Assembly (NCBI RefSeq): GCF_012849555.1
Contig: NZ_CP051685.1
Location: 744,001-808,000 of the forward strand
DNA: 64,000 bases
Source: Massilia forsythiae
GTDB lineage: Bacteria > Pseudomonadota > Gammaproteobacteria > Burkholderiales > Burkholderiaceae_D
Direction: 5' to 3'
Shown: piece after piece, positions 40,151 through 49,321 of the stretch
Layout of the letters: each line of letters starts with the position of its first letter
Numbering within the stretch: position 1 is the first letter of the stretch
Position numbers and translations under genes: made by a program
The notes under the pieces: model-generated
Databases searched by the model: none
Seen by the model: only the letters and a program-made list of their open reading frames with translations
What the model was told of the DNA's origin: nothing

Positions 40151-41395
40151 ATGAAAAAGCGTGTTATCGCGAGCTTGCTCGCCTTGCCCCTTGCCGTCCC
40201 TGCCGTCCATGCGCAGGACAACGCCGTGCGCATCAGCGGCTTCGGCAGCGGCGCCCTCACCTGGACCAATACCGACCGCGCCGAATTCGGCCGCCCCAAC
40301 CAGGCCAGCGGCGCCGACAAGCACGTCACCACCGGCGTCGATTCGAACCTCGGCCTGCAGGCCGATGCGCCGCTCAACAGCTGGCTGTCGGCCACCGCCC
40401 AGGGCCTGGTGCGCAAGGATGCCGAGGACGACTTCGGCGCCGAGCTGACCCTGGCCTTCGCCAAGGCCAAGCTGTCCGACGAGTTCAGCGTGCGCGTCGG
40501 CCGCATGGGCCTGCCGATCTTCATGATCTCCGACTACCGCAACGTCGGCTACGCCAATACTTTCCTGCGTCCGCCCACCGAGATGTATTCGCAGGTGGTG
40601 TTCAACCACCTGGACGGCGTGGACGGTACCTGGCAGCACGCCTACGGCGACACCAACCTGACCGCCCAGCTGGGCGTGGGACGCTCGAAGGCCGACCTGG
40701 CCGGCGGCCTGACCATGAAAGGCGACAACGTCACCGTCCTCAACCTGGTGGCGGAACACGGCCCGCTGACCATGCGTATCGGCCGTGCCGACACCAAGAT
40801 CAGCATCGACAATTCGACCACCGTCAACGGCCTGCTGAACGGCTTGCGCGCTGCCGGCAGCGGCTACCGTTTCGCCCAGTTGAACCAGCTGGCCGACGAC
40901 CTGCAACTGCACAGGAAAAAAGCGTCGTTCACCTCGGCCGGCATCGGCCTCGACTGGAACGACATCATCGTCCAGTCCGAATACGCCAAGCGCAAGATCG
41001 ACGGCTATGCCAACGACACCACCTCGTGGTACGCGATGGCCGGCTACCGCGTCGGCAAGTTCCTGCCCTACTACCTGCACTCGTCGCTGAAGATCGACAG
41101 CGCCGTCGCCAACACCGTGCCGGGCGCCTGCCCGGCCGGCTATCCGGCGGCTTGCGCCCCTACCCTGGCGGCGCTGTCGAACGGCGTCAACCGCCTGAAG
41201 GTCAGCGGCGTCGGCCAGGGCGAGCAGGAAACCGACAGCATCGGCGTGCGCTGGGACTTCTACCGCTCGGTGGCGCTGAAGGCGCAGGTCGACCGCGTGC
41301 GTCCGCAGAACGGCACCGGCCTCTTGATCGCGCCGCAACCGGGCTTCCGCGGCCCGGTGACGGTGGGCGCGGTGTCCCTCGACTTCGTGTTTTGA
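40151..41395 (+). CDS. Outer-membrane beta-barrel protein, unit 1
   Basis: The 414-residue protein has a signal peptide (residues 1-21, ending VHA-Q) and alternating amphipathic strands typical of a porin, ending in VSLDFVF with the terminal Phe. VRISGFGSGALTW opens the barrel. A Cys pair in GACPAGYPAACAPT probably makes a disulphide-tied loop. It is paralogous to the gene at 43806. Twelve bases downstream follows a small PstS-like protein gene. The substrate is not evident; anion or phosphate passage is possible because of the partner. Confidence 0.8.
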   Translation: MKKRVIASLLALPLAVPAVHAQDNAVRISGFGSGALTWTNTDRAEFGRPNQASGADKHVTTGVDSNLGLQADAPLNSWLSATAQGLVRKDAEDDFGAELTLAFAKAKLSDEFSVRVGRMGLPIFMISDYRNVGYANTFLRPPTEMYSQVVFNHLDGVDGTWQHAYGDTNLTAQLGVGRSKADLAGGLTMKGDNVTVLNLVAEHGPLTMRIGRADTKISIDNSTTVNGLLNGLRAAGSGYRFAQLNQLADDLQLHRKKASFTSAGIGLDWNDIIVQSEYAKRKIDGYANDTTSWYAMAGYRVGKFLPYYLHSSLKIDSAVANTVPGACPAGYPAACAPTLAALSNGVNRLKVSGVGQGEQETDSIGVRWDFYRSVALKAQVDRVRPQNGTGLLIAPQPGFRGPVTVGAVSLDFVF

Positions 41396-41406
41396 AGGAG
41401 CCTGGC

Positions 41407-41805
41407 ATGAACCGACTGATGATTGCAGTGATCGCCTGCGCGCTGGCCGCGCCGGCCATGGCCGAAGTGGTGGTGGTGGCCAATCCCAAGGCTGCCGAGG
41501 CCAGCATGACAAAGGACCAGGTCGCCCAGTTCTTCCTCGGTAAATCGAGCGCCATGACCCCGGTCGACCAGGCCGAGGGTGCGCCGATCCGCGCCGAGTT
41601 CTACAAGAAGGTCACCGACAAGGATGCGTCCCAGGTGAAGGCGCTGTGGTCCAAGCTGGTCTTCACCGGCAAGGCGACGATGCCGAAGGAAGCCGCGGAC
41701 AGCGCTGCCGTCAAGAAGGCGGTGGCCGCCGATCCGAAGGCGATCGGCTACATCGACAAGGCCGCGGTCGACGGCACGGTCAAGGTTTTGTATACCGCGC
41801 CGTAA
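41407..41805 (+). CDS. Small PstS-like periplasmic protein, unit 1
   Basis: The 132-residue protein has a signal peptide (ending AMA-E, residue 19) and a mature part of about 113 residues resembling one lobe of phosphate-binding proteins: EVVVVANPKA, QVAQFFLGKSSAM, and DPKAIGYIDKAAVD. It is too short for a two-lobed binding protein. It is about 87 percent identical by eye to the protein at 45059. Its gene follows the barrel gene closely and ends in a strong terminator before the chemoreceptor gene. Confidence 0.8.
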   Translation: MNRLMIAVIACALAAPAMAEVVVVANPKAAEASMTKDQVAQFFLGKSSAMTPVDQAEGAPIRAEFYKKVTDKDASQVKALWSKLVFTGKATMPKEAADSAAVKKAVAADPKAIGYIDKAAVDGTVKVLYTAP

Positions 41806-41812
41806 ACGACGG

Positions 41813-41852
41813 ATGCCGGCCTGTCCCGTGCGCGGACGGACCGGCATTTTTT
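41813..41852 (+). terminator. Terminator after barrel/PBP unit 1
   Basis: ATGCCGGCCTGTCC (41813-41826) pairs with GGACGGACCGGCAT (41834-41847), with two imperfect positions, and runs into six Ts. Confidence 0.85.
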
Positions 41853-41877
41853 CGCATTCTCCAGGAGTCGTCAACAT

Positions 41878-43461
41878 ATGAGCATCAAGCGCAGGATCTG
41901 GGCACTACCGGTCATTTCGGCCGTCATCTTCGGCCTCGGCGTCGCCGTCAGCACCAGTTTCGCCAGCCGTGCGCTGGATTCGATCCACACCACCGAAAGC
42001 ACCGATTTCCCGCTGCTGGATGCCTCCAAGGCGCTGACGGCCGAGATCCAGAGCGTCACCGACGGCTTGCGCGACGCGGTCAGCGAAGGCGACAAGGCAC
42101 GTATCGGCCAGGTGAACGAACAAGCCAACCGGGTGCGCGCGCGCCTGGCCAAGGTGGTCAGGATCGCCGGCATGGAAGACACCGGCAAGCGCCTGTCGAA
42201 GGAATTCGAGGATTACCTGGCGCCGGCGGTATCCGCCGCCAAGATCATGCTCGACATGGAGCAAGGCGATCCGCAGGCCACGGTGACGCGCATGCAGGGC
42301 GCGCTGGGCGTGCTGAACAAGGACGTGGCGGCATTTGCCGCACAGGCGCAGCAGAAATTTGCCAGCGGTATCGCCAACAGCGAATCGAGCGTGCGCCGCG
42401 TGCTGGTCACCACCATCGCCACCGCCCTGGTCGTGATCCTGACCATGGTCGCCGTGTCCTGGTTCGTGGTGCGCACCATCTGGCAGCAATTGGGCGGCGA
42501 GCCGAAGTATGCGCGCGACATCACCCGCGCGGTGGCCGCCGGCGACCTGTCGATGGAAATCCGCCTGGAGGCCGGCGACCAGCACAGCCTGCTGGCCGCG
42601 CTGCAGGACATGCGCGCGCGCCTGGCCAACATGGTATCCGGCATCAAGACCTCGGCCGAGACCATCGCCGTGGCCAGCGCCGAGATCGCCAGCGGCAACG
42701 CCGACCTGGCCAGCCGCACGGAGTCGCAGGCCGGACGCCTGGAAAACACCACGCGCGCCATGGAATCGCTCACCGACACCGTGCGCGCCAACGCCGCCAA
42801 CGCCAACCAGGCCAACCAGCTGGTGGTGTCGGCCAGCGATATCGCCACCCGCGGCGGCGAAGTGGTCGGCAACGTGGTGCAGACCATGGGCGCCATCAAT
42901 TCTTCGGCCGGCAAGATCGTCGAGATCATCTCGGTGATCGACGGCATCGCCTTCCAGACCAACATCCTGGCATTGAACGCGGCGGTGGAAGCGGCGCGCG
43001 CCGGCGAGCAGGGGCGCGGCTTCGCGGTCGTGGCCGGCGAGGTACGCAACCTGGCCCAGCGCAGCGCCGCCGCCGCCAAGGAAATCAAGGAACTGATCGG
43101 CGACTCGGTGGCCAAGGTCAACGCCGGCTCGGCGCTGGTCGACCAGGCCGGCGTGACCATGGAGCAGATCGTGGCCTCGGTGCGCAAGGTGCACGACATC
43201 ATGGCCGAGATCAGCGAAGCCGGCCAGCGCCAGACCGAAGGCATCGAACAGATCGGCCGCGCCATCGACGACATGGACCAGATGACGCAGCAGAATTCCG
43301 CGCTGGTCGAGCAAGCCTCGGCCGCGGCCGAATCGCTGACCGACCAGACCGGCCAGTTGTCGGGCGCGCTGGCCGTGTTCAAGCTGGCCGACGCGGGCGG
43401 CCGCCCGGCCATGCAAGGTACACACAGCGCGCGTCCGGCGCCGCTGGCACTGGCCGGCTGA
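41878..43461 (+). CDS. Methyl-accepting chemotaxis protein
   Basis: The 527-residue receptor has membrane segments at about 9-30 and 173-196, an intervening four-helix periplasmic sensor (Tar-like size, about 140 residues), a HAMP segment (about 197-250) and a signalling domain with the highly conserved tip [33 protein letters not shown] shortened here to its core. No NWETF-type tail is present. AGGAG precedes the ATG. It lies between two copies of a barrel/PstS-like unit, which may supply its ligand or binding partner. Confidence 0.93.
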   Translation: MSIKRRIWALPVISAVIFGLGVAVSTSFASRALDSIHTTESTDFPLLDASKALTAEIQSVTDGLRDAVSEGDKARIGQVNEQANRVRARLAKVVRIAGMEDTGKRLSKEFEDYLAPAVSAAKIMLDMEQGDPQATVTRMQGALGVLNKDVAAFAAQAQQKFASGIANSESSVRRVLVTTIATALVVILTMVAVSWFVVRTIWQQLGGEPKYARDITRAVAAGDLSMEIRLEAGDQHSLLAALQDMRARLANMVSGIKTSAETIAVASAEIASGNADLASRTESQAGRLENTTRAMESLTDTVRANAANANQANQLVVSASDIATRGGEVVGNVVQTMGAINSSAGKIVEIISVIDGIAFQTNILALNAAVEAARAGEQGRGFAVVAGEVRNLAQRSAAAAKEIKELIGDSVAKVNAGSALVDQAGVTMEQIVASVRKVHDIMAEISEAGQRQTEGIEQIGRAIDDMDQMTQQNSALVEQASAAAESLTDQTGQLSGALAVFKLADAGGRPAMQGTHSARPAPLALAG

Positions 43462-43486
43462 AGCGGCGCCGCCGGCGTCCTGCCGC

Positions 43487-43522
43487 AGGGCCGGGACCGC
43501 GAAGGCGGTTCCGGCCCTTTTT
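43487..43522 (+). terminator. Terminator after the chemoreceptor gene
   Basis: AGGGCCGGGACCGC (43487-43500) and GCGGTTCCGGCCCT (43505-43518) pair with a single G-U, followed by TTTTT. The remaining spacer to 43805 is AT-rich and holds the next promoter. Confidence 0.9.
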
Positions 43523-43679
43523 CATTGGTGCGGACAATGCTGGAAATGCGGCGCGGCGTCCAGCCGTCTTCCAGGCTGGGAAACGGTGGCAGCGCCAGTC
43601 CCTGGACATGCTGGCTGTATATACGGCACAACAAAATTGATAATTTCCACTAGGAAATGTGAATATTCACGCATTTTCC

Positions 43680-43708
43680 TTGTGGAAACAATTTGTCTCA
43701 AATTACAA
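43680..43708 (+). promoter_or_regulatory. Promoter of barrel/PBP unit 2
   Basis: TTGTGG (43680-43685) and TACAAT (43703-43708) are 17 bases apart, followed by the CATTTTC also seen in the unit 1 promoter. The transcript leader would be about 90 bases. Confidence 0.65.
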
Positions 43709-43805
43709 TCATTTTCAGCAAATAACAGTGTGCCTTCAACGACTGGGCAGCACTGTTTCACTCGTCTCTCATCACCTCAACGCAATAACCCGACCCACCG
43801 TATCC

Positions 43806-45047
43806 ATGAACAACATCCTTACCGCGGCAGTGCTCGCCCTGCCGCTGGCCATGTCCAGCGCCTATGCCCAGGACACTTCCGCGCTGCGCATCAGCGGCTT
43901 CGGCACCGGCGCCCTCACCTGGGGCGATACCGACCAGGCCGAATTCGCCCGTCCCAACCAGGTCAGCGGCGTCAAGAAGGACCCGCGCACCGGCGTCGAT
44001 TCCAACCTCGGCCTGCAGGCCGACTACCGCGTCAACGACTGGCTGTCCGTCACCGGCCAGGGCCTGGTGCGCAAGGACGCCACCGACGACTACGGCGCCG
44101 AACTGACCTGGGCCTTCGCCAAGGCGAAAATCTCGGACAACCTGAGCGTGCGCGCCGGCCGCGTCGGCTTGCCCGCCTTTATGATTTCCGACTACCGCAA
44201 CGTCGGCTATGCCAACACCTTCCTGCGTCCGCCGTCGGAAGTGTATTCGCTGGTGCCGCTCAACAGCGTCGACGGCGTCGACCTGACCTGGCAGACGGCG
44301 TATGCCGACACCACCTTCACCGCGCAGGTGGCGCTGGGCCGCAGCAAGACCGAAGTCACCGGCGGCGCCCACGTGGATGCCAAGAACGTACGTGCGATCA
44401 ACCTGAGCGCCGAACACGGCCCGTTCACGCTGCGCTTCGGCCGTACCGAATCCAAGGTGACGGTGGCCGATTCGGCGCAGCTGAACACCCTGATCGCCAC
44501 GCTGGACAAGGCCGGCACCGCGCTGCGCATCGGCCAGATCAACGACATGGCGCGCCTGATCGAAAGCCGCGACAAGAAAGGCACCTTCACCTCGGTCGGC
44601 GCCGGCATGGACTGGCACGACATCGTGCTGCAGAGCGAATACGCCAAGCGCAAGCTGGCCACCAACTCCGGCGCCACCGACGCCTGGTACGTGATGGGGG
44701 GCTACCGCATCGGCAAGTTCCTGCCCTACTACACCCACGCCAGGCTGACGGTCAAGGCCGACTTCGCCAACACCATCCCGACGTCCTGCCCAGCCGGCTA
44801 TCCGGCGGCCTGCACCCCGACCGTGCGCGCCTTGAACGCCGTCGTGGAAGGCTTGCGCAACGGCGACAACGGCAAGGCCCAGACCACCGACAGCATCGGC
44901 CTGCGCTGGGACGTGGCCAGCTCGGTCGACGTCAAGTTCCAGGTCGACCGCATCAGGCCGCAAGGCAGCGGCCTGTTCGTGCACACCGCGCCGGGCTTCC
45001 ATGGCCCGGTCACCGTCGGCGCCGTCGCCGTCGACTTCGTATTCTGA
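43806..45047 (+). CDS. Outer-membrane beta-barrel protein, unit 2
   Basis: The 413-residue paralogue of the product at 40151 has a signal peptide (residues 1-21, ending AYA-Q), the barrel opening LRISGFGTGALTWGDTDQAEF, DYRNVGYANTFLRPPSE shared with unit 1, a Cys pair in SCPAGYPAACTPT, and a C-terminal VAVDFVF. Central strands differ considerably from unit 1, so the two pores may differ in selectivity. The ATG at 43806 begins the signal peptide; the longer reading has no leader character. Confidence 0.8.
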   Translation: MNNILTAAVLALPLAMSSAYAQDTSALRISGFGTGALTWGDTDQAEFARPNQVSGVKKDPRTGVDSNLGLQADYRVNDWLSVTGQGLVRKDATDDYGAELTWAFAKAKISDNLSVRAGRVGLPAFMISDYRNVGYANTFLRPPSEVYSLVPLNSVDGVDLTWQTAYADTTFTAQVALGRSKTEVTGGAHVDAKNVRAINLSAEHGPFTLRFGRTESKVTVADSAQLNTLIATLDKAGTALRIGQINDMARLIESRDKKGTFTSVGAGMDWHDIVLQSEYAKRKLATNSGATDAWYVMGGYRIGKFLPYYTHARLTVKADFANTIPTSCPAGYPAACTPTVRALNAVVEGLRNGDNGKAQTTDSIGLRWDVASSVDVKFQVDRIRPQGSGLFVHTAPGFHGPVTVGAVAVDFVF

Positions 45048-45058
45048 GGAGAGCCCAT

Positions 45059-45466
45059 ATGAAACAACTGATCAACGCCACGCTCGCTGCCACTGCGTTT
45101 GCCCTGGCCGTGCCGGCAATGGCCGAAGTCGTGGTCGTGGGCAACCCGAAGGCCGCCGAGAGCAGCATGAGCAAGGACCAGGTCGCCCAGTTCTTCCTCG
45201 GCAAATCCAGCGCCATGACCCCGGTCGACCAGCCGGAGAGCGCCGCCATCCGTTCCGAGTTCTACAAAAAAGTGACCGACAAGGACAGCGCGCAGGTGAA
45301 ATCGCTGTGGTCCAAGCTGGTGTTCACCGGCAAGGCCACGATGCCGAAGGAAGTCGCCGACAGCGCCGCCGTCAAGAAGGCCGTCGCCGCCGATCCGAAA
45401 GCCATCGGCTATATCGACAAGGGTGCGGTCGACGGTTCGGTGAAGGTGCTGTACACCGCCCAGTAA
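45059..45466 (+). CDS. Small PstS-like periplasmic protein, unit 2
   Basis: The 135-residue product has a signal peptide (ending AMA-E, residue 22) and differs from the unit 1 protein at only about 14 of 112 mature positions, far fewer than the barrel proteins differ. The conserved blocks are FFLGKSSAMTPVDQ, EFYKKVTDKD, LWSKLVFTGKATMPKE and DPKAIGYID. It lies 11 bases after its barrel gene with GAGGAGAG upstream. Confidence 0.8.
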   Translation: MKQLINATLAATAFALAVPAMAEVVVVGNPKAAESSMSKDQVAQFFLGKSSAMTPVDQPESAAIRSEFYKKVTDKDSAQVKSLWSKLVFTGKATMPKEVADSAAVKKAVAADPKAIGYIDKGAVDGSVKVLYTAQ

Positions 45467-45473
45467 TCCACCA

Positions 45474-45529
45474 CCGGATCCCGGTCGGGATCCGGAACTG
45501 TCGCGCCCGGTCGCTGTCCAACCGGGCGC
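45474..45529 (+). terminator. Paired hairpins after unit 2
   Basis: CCGGATCCC-ggtc-GGGATCCGG (45474-45495) and GCGCCCGGT/ACCGGGCGC (45503-45511 with 45521-45529) follow the stop codon. There is no T-run, so termination is likely weak or Rho-linked. The rest of the spacer to 45765 shows no other feature. Confidence 0.5.
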
Positions 45530-45765
45530 CGGCAGCCCCAGCATGGCCCGGCATCCCTCACACCGCCATCGGGAGCGCCATGTCCTTGCATTCACGCCCA
45601 TGCCGTAGCGCATGCCATTCTGTCTACGTGGTATGTATACCTCTTTCCTTACGACAATCTCTTTACAAATTTAGTGCCCACGGGCATCATCCAAAGCATC
45701 CGCCGGGGCCGCTTCCCACAGCGCTTGCCATGCCCTGCCTGTCGTCCTCCTTCCGTTCCTGACTT

Positions 45766-47493
45766 ATGGCCGCAGTCCTTCCCACCACCACCACTGGCAG
45801 CATGCTGCCCGGGTTGGCGCGCGCCCTGGTCCAGTCCGGCAAGCTCGGCATGCCGCAGGCGGACACCCTGCAAAAGAAGGCGGCCAACGACAAGGTCGGC
45901 TTCATCGACGCCCTGCTCGGCTCGGGCGCGATCGATGCGCGCAACCTGGCGCTGTTCTGCGCCGAGACCTTCGGCTACCCGCTGCTCGACCTGTCCGCCT
46001 TCAGCCCGGAGATGCTGCCCGCCAACGCCATCGACGCCAAGCTGATGCAGACGCTGCGCGTGGTGCCGCTGTCCAAGCGCGGCAACAAGATGTCGGTGGC
46101 GCTGTCCGACCCGACCAATTCCCAGGCCCTCGACCAGATCAAGTTCCAGAGCGAAGCCTCGGTCGAGCCGGTGATCGTCGCCCACGACGTGCTGCAGGCG
46201 CTGCTGGCCAGCCTGGCCAAGAGCGGCGACCAGAGCCTGAACGACCTGGTGGGCGAGGAAGGCGACATCGAATTCGCCGAAGAGGAATCGCAGGCCGCGG
46301 CAGCGGAAGCGCCGGTGTCCGAAGTCGAGGACGCGCCCATCGTGCGCTTCCTGAACAAGGTGCTGATGGACGCGATCACGCTGGGCGCATCCGACCTGCA
46401 CTTCGAACCCTACGAAAAGCAGTACCGCATCCGCCTGCGCGTGGACGGCGTGCTGCGCGACCACATGGCGCCGCCGCTGGCGATCCGCGACAAGCTGGTC
46501 TCGCGCATCAAGGTGCTGGCCAAACTGGACATCTCGGAAAAGCGCGTGCCGCAGGACGGCCGCATGCGCCTGGTGCTGTCGCCGACCCGCACCATCGACT
46601 TCCGCGTCAGCACGCTGCCCACGCTGTTCGGCGAAAAGACCGTCATGCGTATCCTCGACGCCACACAGGCACAGATGGGCATCGACGCGCTCGGCTACGA
46701 CCCCGACCAGAAGGCGCTGCTGGTGGACGCCATCACCCGCCCCTACGGCATGGTGCTGGTGACCGGCCCGACCGGCTCCGGCAAGACGGTGTCCCTGTAC
46801 AGCTGCCTGAATTTGCTGAACAAACCCGGCATCAACATCTCGACCGCGGAAGACCCGGCCGAGATCAACCTGCCCGGCGTGAACCAGGTCAACGTCAACG
46901 AAAAGGCGGGACTGACCTTTCCGATCGCCCTGAAGGCGTTCCTGCGCCAGGACCCGGACATCATCATGGTGGGCGAGATCCGCGACCTGGAAACCGCCGA
47001 CATCGCGATCAAGGCGGCCCAGACCGGCCACATGGTGTTCTCGACGCTGCACACCAACGACGCCCCGTCCACCCTGACGCGCCTCATGAACATGGGCGTG
47101 GCGCCATTCAACATCGCCTCCTCCGTGATCTTGATCACGGCGCAGCGCCTGGCGCGCCGCCTGTGCACCTGCAAGCAGCCGCTCGAGGTCGGGCGCGACG
47201 TATTGAAATCGGCGGGTTTCCGCGACGCCGACCTGGAAGGCGACTGGAAGCCGTACGGCCCGATCGGCTGCGAGCGCTGCCTGGGTTCCGGCTACAAGGG
47301 CCGCGTCGGCATCTACCAGATCATGCCGATCACGGAAGCGATCGAAGCCTTGATCCTGGGGCACGGCAACGCCATGCAGATCGCCGCCCAGGCCGAGCTG
47401 GAAGGCGTGAATTCTCTGCGTCGCTCCGGCCTGATGAAGGTGAAACAAGGACTCACCAGCCTCGAGGAAGTCCTCGGCTGCACCAACGAATAG
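45766..47493 (+). CDS. pilB: Type IV pilus extension ATPase
   Basis: The 575-residue cytoplasmic hexameric ATPase drives pilus assembly. An MshEN-like N-terminal domain (about 40-150) precedes the ATPase core with Walker A GPTGSGKT (334-341), the Asp box and Walker B in QDPDIIMVGEIRD, the His box STLHTND, and a zinc site with CTC and CERC. The start lacks a clear ribosome-binding site. pilC follows 10 bases downstream. Confidence 0.97.
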   Translation: MAAVLPTTTTGSMLPGLARALVQSGKLGMPQADTLQKKAANDKVGFIDALLGSGAIDARNLALFCAETFGYPLLDLSAFSPEMLPANAIDAKLMQTLRVVPLSKRGNKMSVALSDPTNSQALDQIKFQSEASVEPVIVAHDVLQALLASLAKSGDQSLNDLVGEEGDIEFAEEESQAAAAEAPVSEVEDAPIVRFLNKVLMDAITLGASDLHFEPYEKQYRIRLRVDGVLRDHMAPPLAIRDKLVSRIKVLAKLDISEKRVPQDGRMRLVLSPTRTIDFRVSTLPTLFGEKTVMRILDATQAQMGIDALGYDPDQKALLVDAITRPYGMVLVTGPTGSGKTVSLYSCLNLLNKPGINISTAEDPAEINLPGVNQVNVNEKAGLTFPIALKAFLRQDPDIIMVGEIRDLETADIAIKAAQTGHMVFSTLHTNDAPSTLTRLMNMGVAPFNIASSVILITAQRLARRLCTCKQPLEVGRDVLKSAGFRDADLEGDWKPYGPIGCERCLGSGYKGRVGIYQIMPITEAIEALILGHGNAMQIAAQAELEGVNSLRRSGLMKVKQGLTSLEEVLGCTNE

Positions 47494-47503
47494 GACGGCA
47501 AGC

Positions 47504-48739
47504 ATGGCAACCACTTCAGCGCAACTGCGCGCCGGCGGCGCCCAGGTCAAGGAACACGTGTTCGCCTGGGAAGGCCGCGACAAGACCGGCAAGATCGTGC
47601 GCGGCGAAATGCGCGCCGGCGGCGAAACCATCGTCAACGTGACTCTGCGCCGCCAGGGCATCATGGTGACCAAGGTCAAAAAGAAGGCGTATCGCAGCGG
47701 CAAGAAGATCGTCGACAAGGACTTGACGCTGTTCACGCGCCAGCTGGCCACCATGATGAAGGCCGGCGTGCCGCTGCTGCAATCGTTCGACATCGTCGGC
47801 AAGGGCCATGCGAACCCGTCCATGTCGAAGCTGATCCTGGACCTGCGCGGCGACATCGAGACCGGCACCAGCCTGAACAACGCCTTCCGCAAGTACCCGC
47901 TGTACTTCGACCCGCTGTTCTGCAACCTGGTGGGCGCCGGCGAACAGGCCGGCATCCTGGAAGACCTGCTCACGCGCCTGGCGATCTACAAGGAAAAGAC
48001 GCTGGCGCTGAAGGCCAAGATCAAGTCGGCGCTGATGTACCCGATCTCGATCCTGGCGATCGCCTTCATCGTCACCGCCGTGATCATGATCTGGGTGGTG
48101 CCGGCCTTCAAGGAAGTGTTCACCAGCTTCGGCGCCGACCTGCCCGCCCCGACCCTGATCGTGATGGGCATCTCCGACTTCGTCGTCAAGTGGTGGTACC
48201 TGATCTTCGGCTCGCTGTTCGGCAGCCTGTACTTCTTCTTCCAGGCCTGGCGCCGCTCGCCCAACATGCAGGCCGCGATGGACCGCCTGCTGCTGCGCCT
48301 GCCGGTGTTCGGCGGCGTGATCCGCAAGGCCACCATCGCCCGCTGGACCCGTACCCTGGCCACCATGTTCGCCGCCGGCGTGCCGCTGGTCGAAGCGCTG
48401 GATTCGGTCGGCGGCGCCTCCGGCAACGCGGTCTACGTCGACGCCACCAGGCGCATCCAGACCGAAGTGAGCACCGGCACCAGCCTGACCGTGGCGATGC
48501 AGAATGCCAATGTATTTCCGAACATGGTGACGCAGATGGTGTCGATCGGCGAGGAATCGGGCGCGCTGGACGGGATGCTGGGCAAGGTGGCCGATTTTTA
48601 TGAAGAGGAAGTCGACGAGGCGGTGGCGGCCTTGTCGTCGCTGATGGAGCCGATGATCATGGTGATCCTCGGGGTGCTGATCGGCGGGCTGGTGATTGCG
48701 ATGTATTTGCCGATCTTTAAATTGGGATCGGTGGTGTGA
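47504..48739 (+). CDS. pilC: Type IV pilus inner-membrane platform protein
   Basis: The 411-residue protein has two GspF/PilC repeats, each beginning with a cytoplasmic helical bundle (FTRQLATMMKAGVPLLQSFDIV and WTRTLATMFAAGVPLVEALDSV), and three to four membrane segments (about 180-205, 230-250, 385-405). It is coupled with pilB. In related genomes pilD usually follows; here 12.7 kb intervene. An inverted repeat TGCGCGTC/GACGCGCA beyond the stop may end transcription. Confidence 0.97.
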   Translation: MATTSAQLRAGGAQVKEHVFAWEGRDKTGKIVRGEMRAGGETIVNVTLRRQGIMVTKVKKKAYRSGKKIVDKDLTLFTRQLATMMKAGVPLLQSFDIVGKGHANPSMSKLILDLRGDIETGTSLNNAFRKYPLYFDPLFCNLVGAGEQAGILEDLLTRLAIYKEKTLALKAKIKSALMYPISILAIAFIVTAVIMIWVVPAFKEVFTSFGADLPAPTLIVMGISDFVVKWWYLIFGSLFGSLYFFFQAWRRSPNMQAAMDRLLLRLPVFGGVIRKATIARWTRTLATMFAAGVPLVEALDSVGGASGNAVYVDATRRIQTEVSTGTSLTVAMQNANVFPNMVTQMVSIGEESGALDGMLGKVADFYEEEVDEAVAALSSLMEPMIMVILGVLIGGLVIAMYLPIFKLGSVV

Positions 48740-48794
48740 GAATGCGCGTCCATTCGCCTGAAGGCAAAGCGACGCGCACTTTCAGGCTTGCGAT

Positions 48795-49175
48795 TTAGCG
48801 CATGCCGCCACTGCTCACGAAATGCTCACGGGCGTAGGCCAGCAACTGGCCTTCCGACGGGTGATCGACGGTTTCGACGGCCTTGATCTTGGCGGCGATC
48901 GCCGGCATTTTCTCGGTCAGATAGGTAACGAACACTTTCTTTTCTTCCGAAGGACCGACCACCAGGATCTGCTGGCTGTCCGTCAATGCGTTCGCGATAT
49001 CCTTGTGAAACAGTGTGTTGTCGTCGCCATTCACATGGTTGTCGCCATGCTTCTGATGCGGATGCGGATGGCTCGAATGCGTCTTGAACGATTCGGTATC
49101 CGACGCATCCTTGTCGAAATGGATGACTTGGGCTTTGGTGTGGTCGAGCCAGACGATGGTGTTGTTGAATGCCAT
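48795..49175 (-). CDS. Small eRF1-like (translational machinery/host attachment type) protein
   Basis: The 126-residue protein has an IVWLDHTKAQVIHFD opening, a His-rich stretch (SSHPHPHQKHGDNH), and LVVGPSEEKKVFVTYLTEKMP, typical of the short bacterial eRF1 domain-3-like family annotated as translational machinery or host attachment protein. CAGGAAAC precedes its ATG. It is convergent with pilC. The true role is not known. Confidence 0.65.
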   Translation of the reverse strand: MAFNNTIVWLDHTKAQVIHFDKDASDTESFKTHSSHPHPHQKHGDNHVNGDDNTLFHKDIANALTDSQQILVVGPSEEKKVFVTYLTEKMPAIAAKIKAVETVDHPSEGQLLAYAREHFVSSGGMR

Positions 49176-49321
49176 GGTAAGTTTCCTGATGAAGTTGTCA
49201 ATAAATTACTGAAACAGACAGTGGCATCAGATTAAAGCAAGCCACGCCCTGTGTGAGTACGGTGACGCACCAAGCACGAGCGGAAAGCGCGAGCGGGAAC
49301 ACAGTCGATGCAAGCAGCGCC

